Assembly (NCBI RefSeq): GCF_049999945.1 | Contig: NZ_JBLYUB010000007.1 | Location: 62,001 to 126,000 of the forward strand | Source: Planosporangium spinosum | Lineage (GTDB): Bacteria > Actinomycetota > Actinomycetes > Mycobacteriales > Micromonosporaceae | Length of the DNA: 64,000 nucleotides | Direction of reading: 5' to 3' | In this document: one piece after another, positions 1 to 7,925 of the stretch | Numbering within the stretch: position 1 is the stretch's first letter | How the letters are laid out: every line of letters starts with the position of its first letter | Program-made: the position numbers and the translations under genes | The notes under the pieces: model-generated | What the model was told of the DNA's origin: nothing | Databases searched by the model: none | The model's input: only the letters and a program-made list of their open reading frames with translations

Positions 1-309
1 CGACGCCGGAAGGCGGCGGTCGCCCGCGGTAACCGGGCTGCCAGCCGGGAGGATCTGGAGCACCTGGAGCAGTTCGTGCGCAGTCGACGCGGTGTCGAGG
101 CGCTGATCGAGCCGCGCACGACGGTCACCGAGACGACCGTCATCCTCATCGCGCACGACGGTGAATGGACCCGCCGGCGCATCGGCAGCCCGGACGAGGC
201 CCGCCGCTGGGCCCATCGGCTCGGGATCCCGGTCTACGACGTGGCACTGGTCGGGTACCCGCAGCGGATGCGCGACTACAACGCCCGGCGCAAGCGCGCC
301 GAAGCCTGA
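1..309 (+). CDS. Conserved actinobacterial hypothetical protein (3' part)
   Basis: The frame is open from the first base, so the start lies upstream and about 102 residues are visible. They begin with a basic stretch (RRRKAAVARGN), pass through an acidic helix-like segment (SREDLEHLEQF) and end in a compact domain with TTVILIAHDGEW and VGYPQRMRDYNAR. There is no signal peptide or membrane segment. I recognise it only as a small protein that sits beside leucyl aminopeptidase in related actinomycetes; its function is unknown. It converges on pepA, and a strong inverted repeat lies between the two. Confidence 0.75.
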   Translation, partial: RRRKAAVARGNRAASREDLEHLEQFVRSRRGVEALIEPRTTVTETTVILIAHDGEWTRRRIGSPDEARRWAHRLGIPVYDVALVGYPQRMRDYNARRKRAEA

Positions 310-330
310 GGCCGGCGCCTGGATCGTCGC

Positions 331-387
331 AATGTCGGGGACGTTGTGGTCTCGGGGCACCCCGCAGACCACAACGTCCCCGACATT
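331..387. repeat. Perfect 22-nt inverted repeat between convergent genes
   Basis: Arms 331-352 and 366-387 are exact reverse complements. The 13-nt loop contains a further CGGGG/CCCCG pairing (353-357 with 360-364), so almost the whole element folds. It lies between the first gene and pepA, both of which end here, so it can serve as a bidirectional terminator. It lacks a T-tract. The core GTTGTGGTCTC recurs in the elements near 7.8 kb and 52.8 kb. Confidence 0.85.
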
Positions 388-403
388 GTGTGGATCACAA
401 GGG

Positions 404-1960
404 TCAGCCGTTCGCGGCGACGTCCTCGATCAGCGCGGTCAGCGTGCGTACCGGAACCCCGGTGCCGCCCTTGGTCCAGTACCCGAACGGCTCGCCGGAG
501 TGGTAGGCCGGTCCGGCGATGTCGACGTGCGCCCACGGCAGGTCGGCGGGTACGAACTCGGACAGGAACACGCCGCCCTGGAGCATGTGGCCGGCCCGGT
601 CCATCCCGGCGTTGACCTGGGAGATGTCGGCCACCTCGGACTCCATGCCCTTGCGGACGTCGTCGGGCAGCGGCATCGGCCAGCCCGGCTCGCCGACCGA
701 GTCGCCGATCTCCTTGAGGCGCGCCAGGAAGGTCGTGTCGCCCATCAGCCCGGCGACCCGCTTGCCCAGGGCCACGACCTGTCCACCGGTGAGCGTCGAC
801 GTCTCGACCAGATAGTCGGGGCCGTCCTCCCCGGCCCGCACGATCGCGTCGGCGAGCACCATCCGGCCCTCGGCGTCGGTGTTGAGCACCTCGACGTGCT
901 TGCCGCCGTACATGCGCACCACGTCGCCGGGGCGGTAGGCCGAGCCGGAGACCATGTTCTCGGCCAGCGGCACGTACGCGGTGACGGCGACCGCCGGCCG
1001 CAGCGCGGCGACGGCGAGCATCGTGGCGGCGACCGCGGCCGCGCCGGCCATGTCGGACTTCATCTCCCACATGCCCTGCGCCGGCTTGATCGACACGCCG
1101 CCGCTGTCGAACGTGATGCCCTTGCCCACCAGGGCCACGTGCCGGGCCGGCGCGCCGCCGTCCGGCCGGTACGCCAGCCGGACCAGCCGCGGCGGGGCCG
1201 CCGAGCCCTGGCCGACCGCGAGGATGCCGCCGTACCCGGCCTCGGCCAGGGCCTTCTCGTCGAGGACCTCGACCTCCAGGCCCGCCTGCGTGGCGGCCTC
1301 GGCGATCGCGTCGGCGAACGCCGGCGGGCGGAGCTCGTTGGGGGCGGTGTTGACCCAGTCGCGGACCCGGCGGACCGCCGAGGTCACCGCGAGTGCCCGG
1401 TCGGCCTCGGCCTTCATCGCCGCGTCGGCGGCGTCGGGCACGTGCACGCGCACCTCGGACACCGGGTCGCGCCGCCCCGGGGCCGGCTTCGTCTTGTACG
1501 CGGCGAACCGGTACCCGCCCAGCAGCGCGCCCTCGGCGATCGCCCGCAGTGCCCGGGCCGCGTCGGCGCCACCCGGGTCGTCCGACAGCGGCAGGCTGAG
1601 CGCGACGGCGGACGAACCGGCCAGGGCCCGTACCGCGGAGCCGGCGGCCCGGCGCAGGTTCTCCGACGCGGGCGCCGCGCCGGTCGGCTCCGGCCCGAGG
1701 CCGACGGCCACGACCAGCGGCGCCGTAACCGTGCCCAGGCTGGCCAGCTTGGTGACCTCGCCGGTGGCGCCGGTCGCGCCGAGCAGGGCGAGCGTTTCGG
1801 TGAGCCGGCCGTCGAACGCCGCCGCGATGCTCTCGGCGCCGGATGCGAGCAGGAGTGGTGCCTGGCCGGTTTCCGGCTCGGCGACACTGTGCACGCCGAT
1901 GACGATCGCGTCGACGCGCAGCTCCGCAGGGTCGGTGTCCACCAGGTTGAGCGAGGTCAC
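404..1960 (-). CDS. pepA: Leucyl aminopeptidase, M17 family
   Basis: Dimetallic cytosolic aminopeptidase that removes N-terminal residues from peptides. About 518 residues, normal for the family. The metal-binding and catalytic signatures are present: GKGITFDSGG (Lys about 280, Asp about 285), KSDMAGA (Asp about 303) and NTDAEGR (Asp 362, Glu 364, Arg 366). The N-terminal third is the usual macro-like domain. An upstream GTG at 1975 is also in frame, but GGAGAACCT sits directly before the GTG at 1960, so the shorter start is preferred. It is divergent from gcvT. Confidence 0.93.
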   Translation of the reverse strand: MTSLNLVDTDPAELRVDAIVIGVHSVAEPETGQAPLLLASGAESIAAAFDGRLTETLALLGATGATGEVTKLASLGTVTAPLVVAVGLGPEPTGAAPASENLRRAAGSAVRALAGSSAVALSLPLSDDPGGADAARALRAIAEGALLGGYRFAAYKTKPAPGRRDPVSEVRVHVPDAADAAMKAEADRALAVTSAVRRVRDWVNTAPNELRPPAFADAIAEAATQAGLEVEVLDEKALAEAGYGGILAVGQGSAAPPRLVRLAYRPDGGAPARHVALVGKGITFDSGGVSIKPAQGMWEMKSDMAGAAAVAATMLAVAALRPAVAVTAYVPLAENMVSGSAYRPGDVVRMYGGKHVEVLNTDAEGRMVLADAIVRAGEDGPDYLVETSTLTGGQVVALGKRVAGLMGDTTFLARLKEIGDSVGEPGWPMPLPDDVRKGMESEVADISQVNAGMDRAGHMLQGGVFLSEFVPADLPWAHVDIAGPAYHSGEPFGYWTKGGTGVPVRTLTALIEDVAANG

Positions 1961-2070
1961 AGGTTCTCCGTCCACAGGAAGTGAGCGTGTCCGCCGCTCA
2001 CATCGGCTGTTCCGGCAGATGGTAGGCGATGATCATCGACGGTGGAGGCGAACCCCCGGTCGCGACGCGA

Positions 2071-2076
2071 TAGGTT
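2071..2076 (+). promoter_or_regulatory. -10 box of leaderless type for gcvT
   Basis: TAGGTT lies 7 nt before the gcvT ATG with no ribosome binding site between, so transcription would start at or next to the start codon. No convincing -35 is seen. Confidence 0.5.
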
Positions 2077-2083
2077 GCCAGCC

Positions 2084-3178
2084 ATGACCGAAGCAGCGTT
2101 GCTCCGACCCGTGCTGTACCCACGACACGCCGAGCTAGGCGCCAAGTTCGCCGCTTTCGGCGGTTGGGAAATGCCGCTCGAGTACGCCGGTGGTGGCGTG
2201 CTCAAGGAACACACCGCCGTCCGCGAGGCCGTCGGCGTGTTCGACGTCTCCCACCTCGGCAAGGCGACGGTACGCGGGCCGGGCGCGGCGGACTTCGTCA
2301 ACGCGTGCCTGACGGGCGACCTGGGCCGGATCGGGCCCGGCCGGGCGCAGTACACGCTGTGCTGTGACGACACGGGCGGAGTGGTCGACGACCTGATCGT
2401 CTACCTCAACGCCGCCGACGACGTCTTCCTGGTACCGAACGCCGCGAACACCGCCGAGGTTGTCCGCCGGCTGGCCGCCGCGGCGCCGGACGGGATCCAG
2501 GTGGAGAACCGGCACGCCGACTTCGCCGTCCTCGCGGTGCAGGGGCCCCGGTCGGCCGAGGTGCTGGCCGCGCTTGCCCTGCCGACCGACCACGCGTACA
2601 TGAGCTTCGCCGTCGCCGACGACGTCATCGTGTGCCGGACCGGGTACACCGGCGAGCACGGGTACGAGCTGGTCGCGCCGGTCGCGCGCGCCACCGCGCT
2701 GTGGGACTCGATCATGGCGGCCGGCGCGGAGCACGGCATCCGCGCCTGCGGCCTGGCCGCCCGCGACACCCTGCGCACCGAGATGGGGTACCCGCTGCAC
2801 GGCCAGGACCTCTCGCCGGAGATCACGCCGGTGCAGGCCCGGGCCGGCTGGGCGGTCGGCTGGTCCAAGCCGGCGTTCTGGGGTCGCGACGCGCTGCTGG
2901 CCGAGAAGGCGGCCGGCCCGCGCCGGACGCTGTGGGGCCTGGAATCCCTCGATCGGGGGATCCCGCGCCCGCACATGACGGTGCTCAGCGGCGACACCCC
3001 GGTGGGGGAGATCACCAGCGGTACCTTCTCGCCCACCCGGCGGATCGGCATCGCCCTCGCCCTGCTCGACACCGCCGCCGGGCTCACCGAGGGCAGCGAG
3101 GTCGCCGTCGACGTGCGGGGCCGGCGCTCACGCATGAAGGTGGTCAAGCCGCCGTTCGTCCGCCCCGGCGTGAAGTAG
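2084..3178 (+). CDS. gcvT: Aminomethyltransferase, glycine cleavage T-protein
   Basis: Transfers the methylene of aminomethyl-lipoyl H-protein to tetrahydrofolate, releasing ammonia. 364 residues, standard length. The N-terminal AELGAKFAAFGGWEMPLEY, the central GVVDDLIVY (folate-binding Asp region) and the C-terminal barrel region GEITSGTFSPT are typical. The start MTEAALLRP is chosen because the promoter-like TAGGTT ends 7 nt before it and the frame upstream is not protein-like. No gcvP or gcvH gene is adjacent. A YjbR-like gene follows after 2 nt and is probably co-translated. Confidence 0.93.
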   Translation: MTEAALLRPVLYPRHAELGAKFAAFGGWEMPLEYAGGGVLKEHTAVREAVGVFDVSHLGKATVRGPGAADFVNACLTGDLGRIGPGRAQYTLCCDDTGGVVDDLIVYLNAADDVFLVPNAANTAEVVRRLAAAAPDGIQVENRHADFAVLAVQGPRSAEVLAALALPTDHAYMSFAVADDVIVCRTGYTGEHGYELVAPVARATALWDSIMAAGAEHGIRACGLAARDTLRTEMGYPLHGQDLSPEITPVQARAGWAVGWSKPAFWGRDALLAEKAAGPRRTLWGLESLDRGIPRPHMTVLSGDTPVGEITSGTFSPTRRIGIALALLDTAAGLTEGSEVAVDVRGRRSRMKVVKPPFVRPGVK

Positions 3179-3180
3179 CC

Positions 3181-3531
3181 GTGGCCGACTACGCCGACGC
3201 CCGCCGGATCGCCCTGGCGCTGCCCGAGGTCGAGGAGGTCGAGGTGCCCGAGTGGGGTCACCCGACCCTTCGGGTACGGGGCAAGATGTTCGCCTCCGGC
3301 GCGCCGGACTCACCGGCGATGTCGGTGAAGGCGAGCAAGGAGGAGCAGGCGGAGCTGGTCGGATCCCGGCCGGAGGTCTTCTCGGTGGCTGCCTACGTCG
3401 GCCGGTACGGCTGGGTCCGGGTCCAGCTTCCCGGCATCGACGTCGAGGAGCTGGCGGAGTTGCTGGTCGAGGCGTGGCGGCGCACCGCGCCCCGGCGGCT
3501 GGTCACCGCCTACGACAGCGCCGGGCGCTGA
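3181..3531 (+). CDS. MmcQ/YjbR family protein
   Basis: Small soluble protein (116 residues) of the MmcQ/YjbR family, a double-wing DNA-binding-like fold whose role is mostly unknown. Visible family features are the N-terminal DARRIALALPEVEEVEVPEWG, the strand pair TLRVRGKMFASG, and AAYVGRYGWVRVQLPG near the C-terminus. The GTG start is 2 nt after the gcvT stop, which indicates translational coupling. It faces cobS convergently across a hairpin. Confidence 0.82.
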   Translation: MADYADARRIALALPEVEEVEVPEWGHPTLRVRGKMFASGAPDSPAMSVKASKEEQAELVGSRPEVFSVAAYVGRYGWVRVQLPGIDVEELAELLVEAWRRTAPRRLVTAYDSAGR

Positions 3532-3538
3532 GCTGGTG

Positions 3539-3563
3539 CCGGCGCCGTCGTGGCCGGCGCCGG
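3539..3563. terminator. GC hairpin between convergent genes
   Basis: CCGGCGCC (3539-3546) pairs with GGCGCCGG (3556-3563) around a 9-nt loop. It is placed between the convergent YjbR-like gene and cobS. There is no T-tract. Confidence 0.45.
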
Positions 3564-3566
3564 GCG

Positions 3567-4349
3567 TCAGGACAGCGACAGTACGAGGTAGCCGACCGTC
3601 GCGCCGACCTCGACGACGGCGCCGAGGACGTCACCGGTGACCCCGCCGAGCCGGCGGACCGCGTGGCGTACCAGCAGCAGCGTGGCGACGAGCGCGACGG
3701 CGACCGCCGCCGGGCCCTGCCAACGGTGGCCGGGCGCCGCCGGCAGCGCCAGTGCCGCGACGAACACCAGACCGGCGGTGGCGGCGAGCCACCCGACCGT
3801 CCCCGCGACCATCGCGCCCAGCCCGCCCGGGCGCGCCGCCGGTACCCCGCGCCGGCACGCCCAGGCCACCCCGAGCCGGCCCGCCGCGGTGGCGGCCGCC
3901 ACCCCGGCGACCGCCGCCGGCCAGGGCCGGGTGAGCAGGGCGGCTCCGCACGCGGCCTGGAGCAGCAGCGTGACCGCGACCGCGGCCACCCCGAACGGGC
4001 CGATGTCGGGCTTCTTCATGACGTCGAGCGCGCCGGCCGCGTCCCGGTACGAGCCCAGCCCGTCGGCGGTGTCGGCCAGCCCGTCCACGTGCAGGCCGCG
4101 GGTGAGCAGCAGCCCGACCGCGACCATGACGGCCCCGGCGACCAGGGCCGGCGCGCCGAGCCAGCGCAGGGCCAGCCCGACCGCGGCCAGGACCGCGCCG
4201 AGCACCGCGCCGACCACGGGCGCCAGCGCCATCGCGCCCCCCGCCGCGGCCCGGTCGACCCGGCCGGCACGTACCGGCGCGACCGTGAACGTGGTCAGCG
4301 CCAGGCGCAGCCCGGCGCCGAGGGCCGGCCCGGAGGGCGCTTCAGACAC
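3567..4349 (-). CDS. cobS: Adenosylcobinamide-GDP ribazoletransferase (cobalamin synthase)
   Basis: Membrane enzyme that joins adenosylcobinamide-GDP to alpha-ribazole in the last steps of cobalamin assembly. 260 residues with about six alanine/valine-rich membrane helices. The diagnostic metal-binding motif is present as GLHVDGLADTADGLG, followed by DVMKKPDIGPFG. The GTG start overlaps the cobU-cobT stop by 8 bases (GTGTCTGA), so the two are translationally coupled. The lower loop assembly genes cobS, cobU and cobT are thus together; no corrin-ring genes are seen. Confidence 0.93.
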   Translation of the reverse strand: MSEAPSGPALGAGLRLALTTFTVAPVRAGRVDRAAAGGAMALAPVVGAVLGAVLAAVGLALRWLGAPALVAGAVMVAVGLLLTRGLHVDGLADTADGLGSYRDAAGALDVMKKPDIGPFGVAAVAVTLLLQAACGAALLTRPWPAAVAGVAAATAAGRLGVAWACRRGVPAARPGGLGAMVAGTVGWLAATAGLVFVAALALPAAPGHRWQGPAAVAVALVATLLLVRHAVRRLGGVTGDVLGAVVEVGATVGYLVLSLS

Positions 4350-6108
4350 CGGGCGGCGCTGACGGGGCCGTCGCCGACGCGGGCGGCGGCGACGCGGGCA
4401 GGGTCGCCGCGAGCGTGAGCGCCGAGCGCAGCAGCGGCAGCGCCGCGAGGGCCGTCGCCCCTTCACCGAGCCCGAGCCGGAGATCCAGGACCGGCGTGAC
4501 CCCCAGGACCTCGGCGCCCAACTGGACGGCCGGGTGGCCGCCGGTGTCGGGCAGCACGAGCCAGTGCCGGGTCTGCGCCCCGAAGTCCCGCGCGACCAGC
4601 GCGGCCGCCACGCCCACCGGTCCGTCGATCATGACCGGGGTGCGCCGGGCCACCGCGCCGAGCAGGACCCCGGTCGCCACCGCGTGGTCGGCGCCGCCGA
4701 GCGTGGCCAGCAGCGCGCGCGGGTCGCGGGCCCGGGCCCGTACCCGGTGCAGCGCGTCGCGCACGGCCGCGCACCGGCGCATCCAGGCCAGGTCGTCGAT
4801 GCGCCCGTCCGGGCCGATGACGCGGCCGAGCAGCGCCGCGATCTCGCCGTTGGCGGTCAGCGAGATGATCGCGGCCGCCACGGCGTCGGCACCCGCCCCG
4901 CCCGAGCCGAGGACGATCAGGTCGGTGCCGGTGTCCACGGCGCTCTCGGCGAGCTGCCAGCCGTACTCCAGCGCGGCGTCCACCTCGTCGGGCTCCAGCG
5001 CGTCGGTGTGCTCGATCGCGGCGGCCGTCCGAGGCCAGCGGACGGTCTGCACCGCCACGCCCGCGGTGCCGGCCAGCAGCGCCCAGGGCCCCTCACCGCG
5101 CTCGGCCGCGTCGAGCCGGCGCGCGGACGCGGCGGGGGAGTCACCCGCGGCCACGTCGCCGTCGTGGTCGGTGTGCAGCACCAGCATCCGTACCTGCTGC
5201 CACGGCTGCGGAACCGCCTGGCCCTGGGTGCCGGCGGCGAACCGGACGACCGGGGCCAGCGCCCCGAACCCGGCCACGCCGAGCGTGGCCAGCCGCTCGC
5301 CGGCCGCGGCGGGGGCGTTCTCGTCGGGCATCGGCAGGCTCATGCCGACCGTGATCGCCGCCACGCCGGTCGGCGTCCGGGCGGGTGCGGTGACCTCCGG
5401 CGCCGGCGTGGCGACCTGGGCGGTGGCGTCTGCCACGGCGGGCGTGGACACCCCGCCGGTGACCGGGGTCAGCCGGGCACCGGCCGCCGGACCACGCGGG
5501 TCGGTGCCCTTGACCCAGGTCGGCTGGCCCGCGACGACGAACGCGACCGCGTCGCACTCCTGCGCGACGGCCTGGTTCAGCGTGCCGATCGCGTCGGCGA
5601 AGAGCCGGCCTGAGGGGGTCGGCGGGACGACCGTGAGCCCCACCTCGGGACTGACGAGGACGAGCATGGCCGCGGGGCAGTCCCGCACCGCGGCGGTGAG
5701 CGCCGCCGCGGCGCCCGCGGCCGGTGTCGCGGCGCCATCGGGAGTGAACGATGTCACGGCCGGGTCGTCGGGTGCCCCGGCGCCGGCGTCCCAGGCGCCG
5801 GCCGCGTCGAGCGTCGCGGTGAGCCAGCCGCCCAGGTCGTCGACCAGCAGCACCTCGTCCGGCTTCGCGTCGGCGAGCAGTGTGACGAGCCGCCCCGGGT
5901 CGGCGCCGGTCTCCTCGGTCGACCACTGCTGCGGGCGGCGGTCCCGGTGCGCCGCGATCCGGGCCGCCCACGTCGGATCACCCGCCCCGGCGGCGGTCGC
6001 GACGTAGCGGACCTGGGTGGAAGCGGACACGATCTGTTCGGCGAACTCCGACTTGCCGGAACGGATCCCACCCAGTACAAGGAGACGCCTGCCGGACTGC
6101 CATGACAT
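4342..6108 (-). CDS. CobU-CobT fusion: adenosylcobinamide kinase/guanylyltransferase plus DMB phosphoribosyltransferase-like domain
   Basis: About 588 residues. The N-terminal 190 or so form CobU, which phosphorylates adenosylcobinamide and transfers GMP to it: P-loop GGIRSGKS at 13-20, a VRYVATAAG strand, and the terminal PSGRLFADAIGTLNQAVA helix. After a low-complexity linker, the C-terminal half resembles CobT, which makes alpha-ribazole phosphate: VGMSLPMPDENAP, LHTDHDGD, MIDGPVGVAAALVA and the catalytic LGLGEGATAL. The usual GEMGIGNTT motif is replaced by LGSGGAGADAVAAA, so CobT activity is inferred. TAAGGT ends 7 nt before the ATG, suggesting a leaderless mRNA. cobS overlaps downstream. 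Confidence 0.85.
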   Translation of the reverse strand: MSWQSGRRLLVLGGIRSGKSEFAEQIVSASTQVRYVATAAGAGDPTWAARIAAHRDRRPQQWSTEETGADPGRLVTLLADAKPDEVLLVDDLGGWLTATLDAAGAWDAGAGAPDDPAVTSFTPDGAATPAAGAAAALTAAVRDCPAAMLVLVSPEVGLTVVPPTPSGRLFADAIGTLNQAVAQECDAVAFVVAGQPTWVKGTDPRGPAAGARLTPVTGGVSTPAVADATAQVATPAPEVTAPARTPTGVAAITVGMSLPMPDENAPAAAGERLATLGVAGFGALAPVVRFAAGTQGQAVPQPWQQVRMLVLHTDHDGDVAAGDSPAASARRLDAAERGEGPWALLAGTAGVAVQTVRWPRTAAAIEHTDALEPDEVDAALEYGWQLAESAVDTGTDLIVLGSGGAGADAVAAAIISLTANGEIAALLGRVIGPDGRIDDLAWMRRCAAVRDALHRVRARARDPRALLATLGGADHAVATGVLLGAVARRTPVMIDGPVGVAAALVARDFGAQTRHWLVLPDTGGHPAVQLGAEVLGVTPVLDLRLGLGEGATALAALPLLRSALTLAATLPASPPPASATAPSAPPGV

Positions 6109-6115
6109 GCTCCGT

Positions 6116-6121
6116 ACCTTA
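6116..6121 (-). promoter_or_regulatory. -10 box of leaderless type for cobU-cobT
   Basis: On the minus strand TAAGGT is followed by 7 nt (ACGGAGC) and then the ATG at 6108. This is the TANNNT arrangement expected for leaderless transcription. Confidence 0.5.
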
Positions 6122-6213
6122 TGGCGCCGAGCCCCGGGTCCGGTGCCCGGCATCCGAACTTCGCGCCGAAGGTCGTTAGGCTGACCGGGGACCGAGGGGA
6201 AGGGGTACGCGAC

Positions 6214-6414
6214 ATGGCGTGGATGTGGCGGTACGAGGACGCGCAGGGCCGGCCCGTCGACGGGCCGCACGAGGCGTTTTCCAGCCAGTCCGACGCCGAG
6301 TCCTGGATCGGGCAGACGTGGCGTGATCTACTGGCGACCGGTGCGGTGACGGCGAGCCTCGTGGAGGAGGACCGGGTGGAGTACCGGATGAGCCTCCTGC
6401 CCCGGGAGGAGTGA
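6214..6414 (+). CDS. Small conserved hypothetical protein (66 aa)
   Basis: Tiny acidic protein beginning MAWMWRYEDAQGRPVDGP and ending in YRMSLLPREE. There are no cysteines, signal peptide or membrane segment. It is preceded by GAAGGGG at suitable distance from the ATG. The stop is one base before the GTG of the M50 protease gene, so it is probably the first gene of that operon. I recall similar short proteins in other actinomycetes, all of unknown function. Confidence 0.75.
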   Translation: MAWMWRYEDAQGRPVDGPHEAFSSQSDAESWIGQTWRDLLATGAVTASLVEEDRVEYRMSLLPREE

Positions 6415-6415
6415 G

Positions 6416-7201
6416 GTGCTGGGTAGCCAGCGCCGGTCCTACGGCCTCAGCCGTGCCCAGTTCCGGCCCAGCCCGATCTTCGTCTGCCTGGTCGGCCTGG
6501 TGGCCGTCAGCGGCTGGATGGCCTGGCAGGGAATCGGCAACGACCGGTTCAACGTGTTCCTGTTCGTCGCCTCCGGCTGGCTCGTGTCGCTGTGCCTGCA
6601 CGAGTACGCGCACGCGGTCGTCGCCTTCCACGGTGGTGACCGGATGGTCGCCGAGCGCGGGTACCTGACGCTCGACCCGACCAAGTACACGCATCCGTTC
6701 CTGTCGTTCGTGATCCCGTTGGCGTTCGTCCTGCTCGGCGGCATCGGCCTGCCGGGCGGTGCGGTGTGGGTCGACCGGCACGCGATCCGCAGCCGAGGGT
6801 GGGACAGCTTCATCAGCTTCGCCGGTCCGGCCACGAACCTGCTGTTCTCGATCCTGCTGGTGCTGCCGTTCGCGTGGGGTGTCGACACGTTCGCGCACGT
6901 GACGTTCTGGAGCGGGGTGGCGTTCCTGGCGTTCCTGCAACTGACCGCGACGGTACTCAACTTCGTGCCGATCCCGGGGGTCGACGGCGGCAATCTGGTC
7001 GAGCCGTGGCTGAGCCCGCAGTGGCAGCGGGGTTTCCAGCATGTGGCGCCCTACGGGATGCTGCTGCTGATCGCGCTGCTGTGGACTCCGGCGATCAACG
7101 GCCTGTTCTTCAATGTCGTCTTCTTCCTCGGCGACCTGATCGGCCTGCCCATCAGCTTGGTGGCGGAGGGGCACCGGCTCTTCCCGAGCCTGGCGCTGTA
7201 G
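6416..7201 (+). CDS. M50 family site-2-protease-like membrane metalloprotease
   Basis: Intramembrane zinc protease candidate, 261 residues with about six hydrophobic segments. The zinc motif HEYAH (His62, Glu63, His66) lies in the second helix, and the third-ligand region is NFVPIPGVDGGNL. No PDZ domain is visible, so it belongs to the short Rv-type M50 group rather than RseP. Substrates are unknown. The GTG start follows the 66-residue gene by one base, implying co-translation. A MarR gene on the same strand follows after about 170 nt. Confidence 0.87.
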   Translation: MLGSQRRSYGLSRAQFRPSPIFVCLVGLVAVSGWMAWQGIGNDRFNVFLFVASGWLVSLCLHEYAHAVVAFHGGDRMVAERGYLTLDPTKYTHPFLSFVIPLAFVLLGGIGLPGGAVWVDRHAIRSRGWDSFISFAGPATNLLFSILLVLPFAWGVDTFAHVTFWSGVAFLAFLQLTATVLNFVPIPGVDGGNLVEPWLSPQWQRGFQHVAPYGMLLLIALLWTPAINGLFFNVVFFLGDLIGLPISLVAEGHRLFPSLAL

Positions 7202-7303
7202 TCCCGCCGGGGCGGTACCCGAGTGCCGCCGAGGTGGCCGGGGTCGCGTCGGCCCCGGGTGGCCGGCGTCGCGCCGGGCTGAACCGGTACGGTGCCGGGT
7301 CGC

Positions 7304-7336
7304 GGTAACGGCTGAACAGCTCATTGTTACTGTTCA
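7304..7336 (+). promoter_or_regulatory. Putative operator upstream of the MarR gene
   Basis: TGAACAG (7313-7319) and CTGTTCA (7330-7336) form an inverted repeat with a 10-nt spacer, 33 nt before the preferred start. GGTAAC at 7304 and GTTAC at 7326 flank it. A similar GGTAAC-CTGAACAG-GTTACC arrangement lies before the Crp gene at 61.9 kb. Autoregulation is inferred from position only. Confidence 0.5.
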
Positions 7337-7369
7337 TCCCTCGTCGTAGACGTCCGAGGAGTGACCATC

Positions 7370-7801
7370 GTGAGCGAGCCGACCGACGTGGACAGTGAAC
7401 TGGCGACCCGGCTGCGACTCGCGGTCAGCCGGCTGGCCCGCCGGATCAGGTTGGCGACCAACGACGTCCCGCCGCTGCAGTTGTCGGCTCTCGCCACCCT
7501 GGAAAAGCACGGGGCGCTGCGCTCCGGCGAGCTGGCCGCCCGCGAGGCGGTGACCGCCCCGACGATGACCCGGGTGCTGTCGTCGCTGGCCGAGCGTGGT
7601 CTGGTGATCCGGGAACCCGACCCGACCGACGCCCGCTCGGTACGGGTCTCGCTGTCGCCGGCCGGGATCGAGGCCCTTGCCCGGATCCGGTCGCAGCGCA
7701 CGGCGCTGCTGGGCGCGCGGGTCGCCCGGTTGACCGGCGAACAGCGGGCCGCGCTGGTGGCCGCGCTCCCCGCCCTGGAGTCCCTGGTCGAGGACGACTG
7801 A
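7370..7801 (+). CDS. MarR family transcriptional regulator
   Basis: Dimeric winged-helix regulator, 143 residues from the preferred start. Family features are LQLSALATLEKHGALRSGELA (entry into the HTH), TAPTMTRVLSSLAERGLV (recognition helix), and the wing DPTDARSVRVSLSPAG followed by the C-terminal dimer helices. Two in-frame GTG codons exist. GAGGA directly abuts the first (7361) but is 9 nt from the second (7370), so the second is chosen. An inverted repeat lies in the promoter. The ligand is unknown. Confidence 0.88.
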   Translation: MSEPTDVDSELATRLRLAVSRLARRIRLATNDVPPLQLSALATLEKHGALRSGELAAREAVTAPTMTRVLSSLAERGLVIREPDPTDARSVRVSLSPAGIEALARIRSQRTALLGARVARLTGEQRAALVAALPALESLVEDD

Positions 7802-7803
7802 CG

Positions 7804-7917
7804 CCGCCAAGATCGTCACAACTTGCCGGAAGTCGTGGTCTCCCGGCTCCGTGAGGCCACAACTTCTCGGAAGTTGTGGCGATCCTGGTTCCGTAGACGT
7901 TGTGACGATCTTGGCGG
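7804..7917. repeat. Composite three-hairpin palindromic element
   Basis: Outer arms 7804-7822 and 7899-7917 are perfect 19-nt reverse complements. They enclose two smaller hairpins: CACAACTT/AAGTCGTG (7817-7837, one mismatch) and a perfect CCACAACTT-CTCGG-AAGTTGTGG (7857-7879). The whole element could fold as a cloverleaf-like cruciform between the convergent MarR and aldo/keto reductase genes. Related hairpins lie at 331-387 and 52.8 kb. Confidence 0.85.
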
Positions 7918-7925
7918 GTGTCGCG

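Noticed and set aside
161..1984. Long plus-strand open frame of about 600 codons opposite pepA
   Set aside because: Arginine/glycine/histidine-rich shadow of the pepA codon pattern with no domain; pepA on the other strand has full catalytic motifs.
6109..6213. Cobalamin riboswitch before the cob genes or the small gene
   Set aside because: The cobU-cobT promoter appears leaderless and the gap is too short for a riboswitch.
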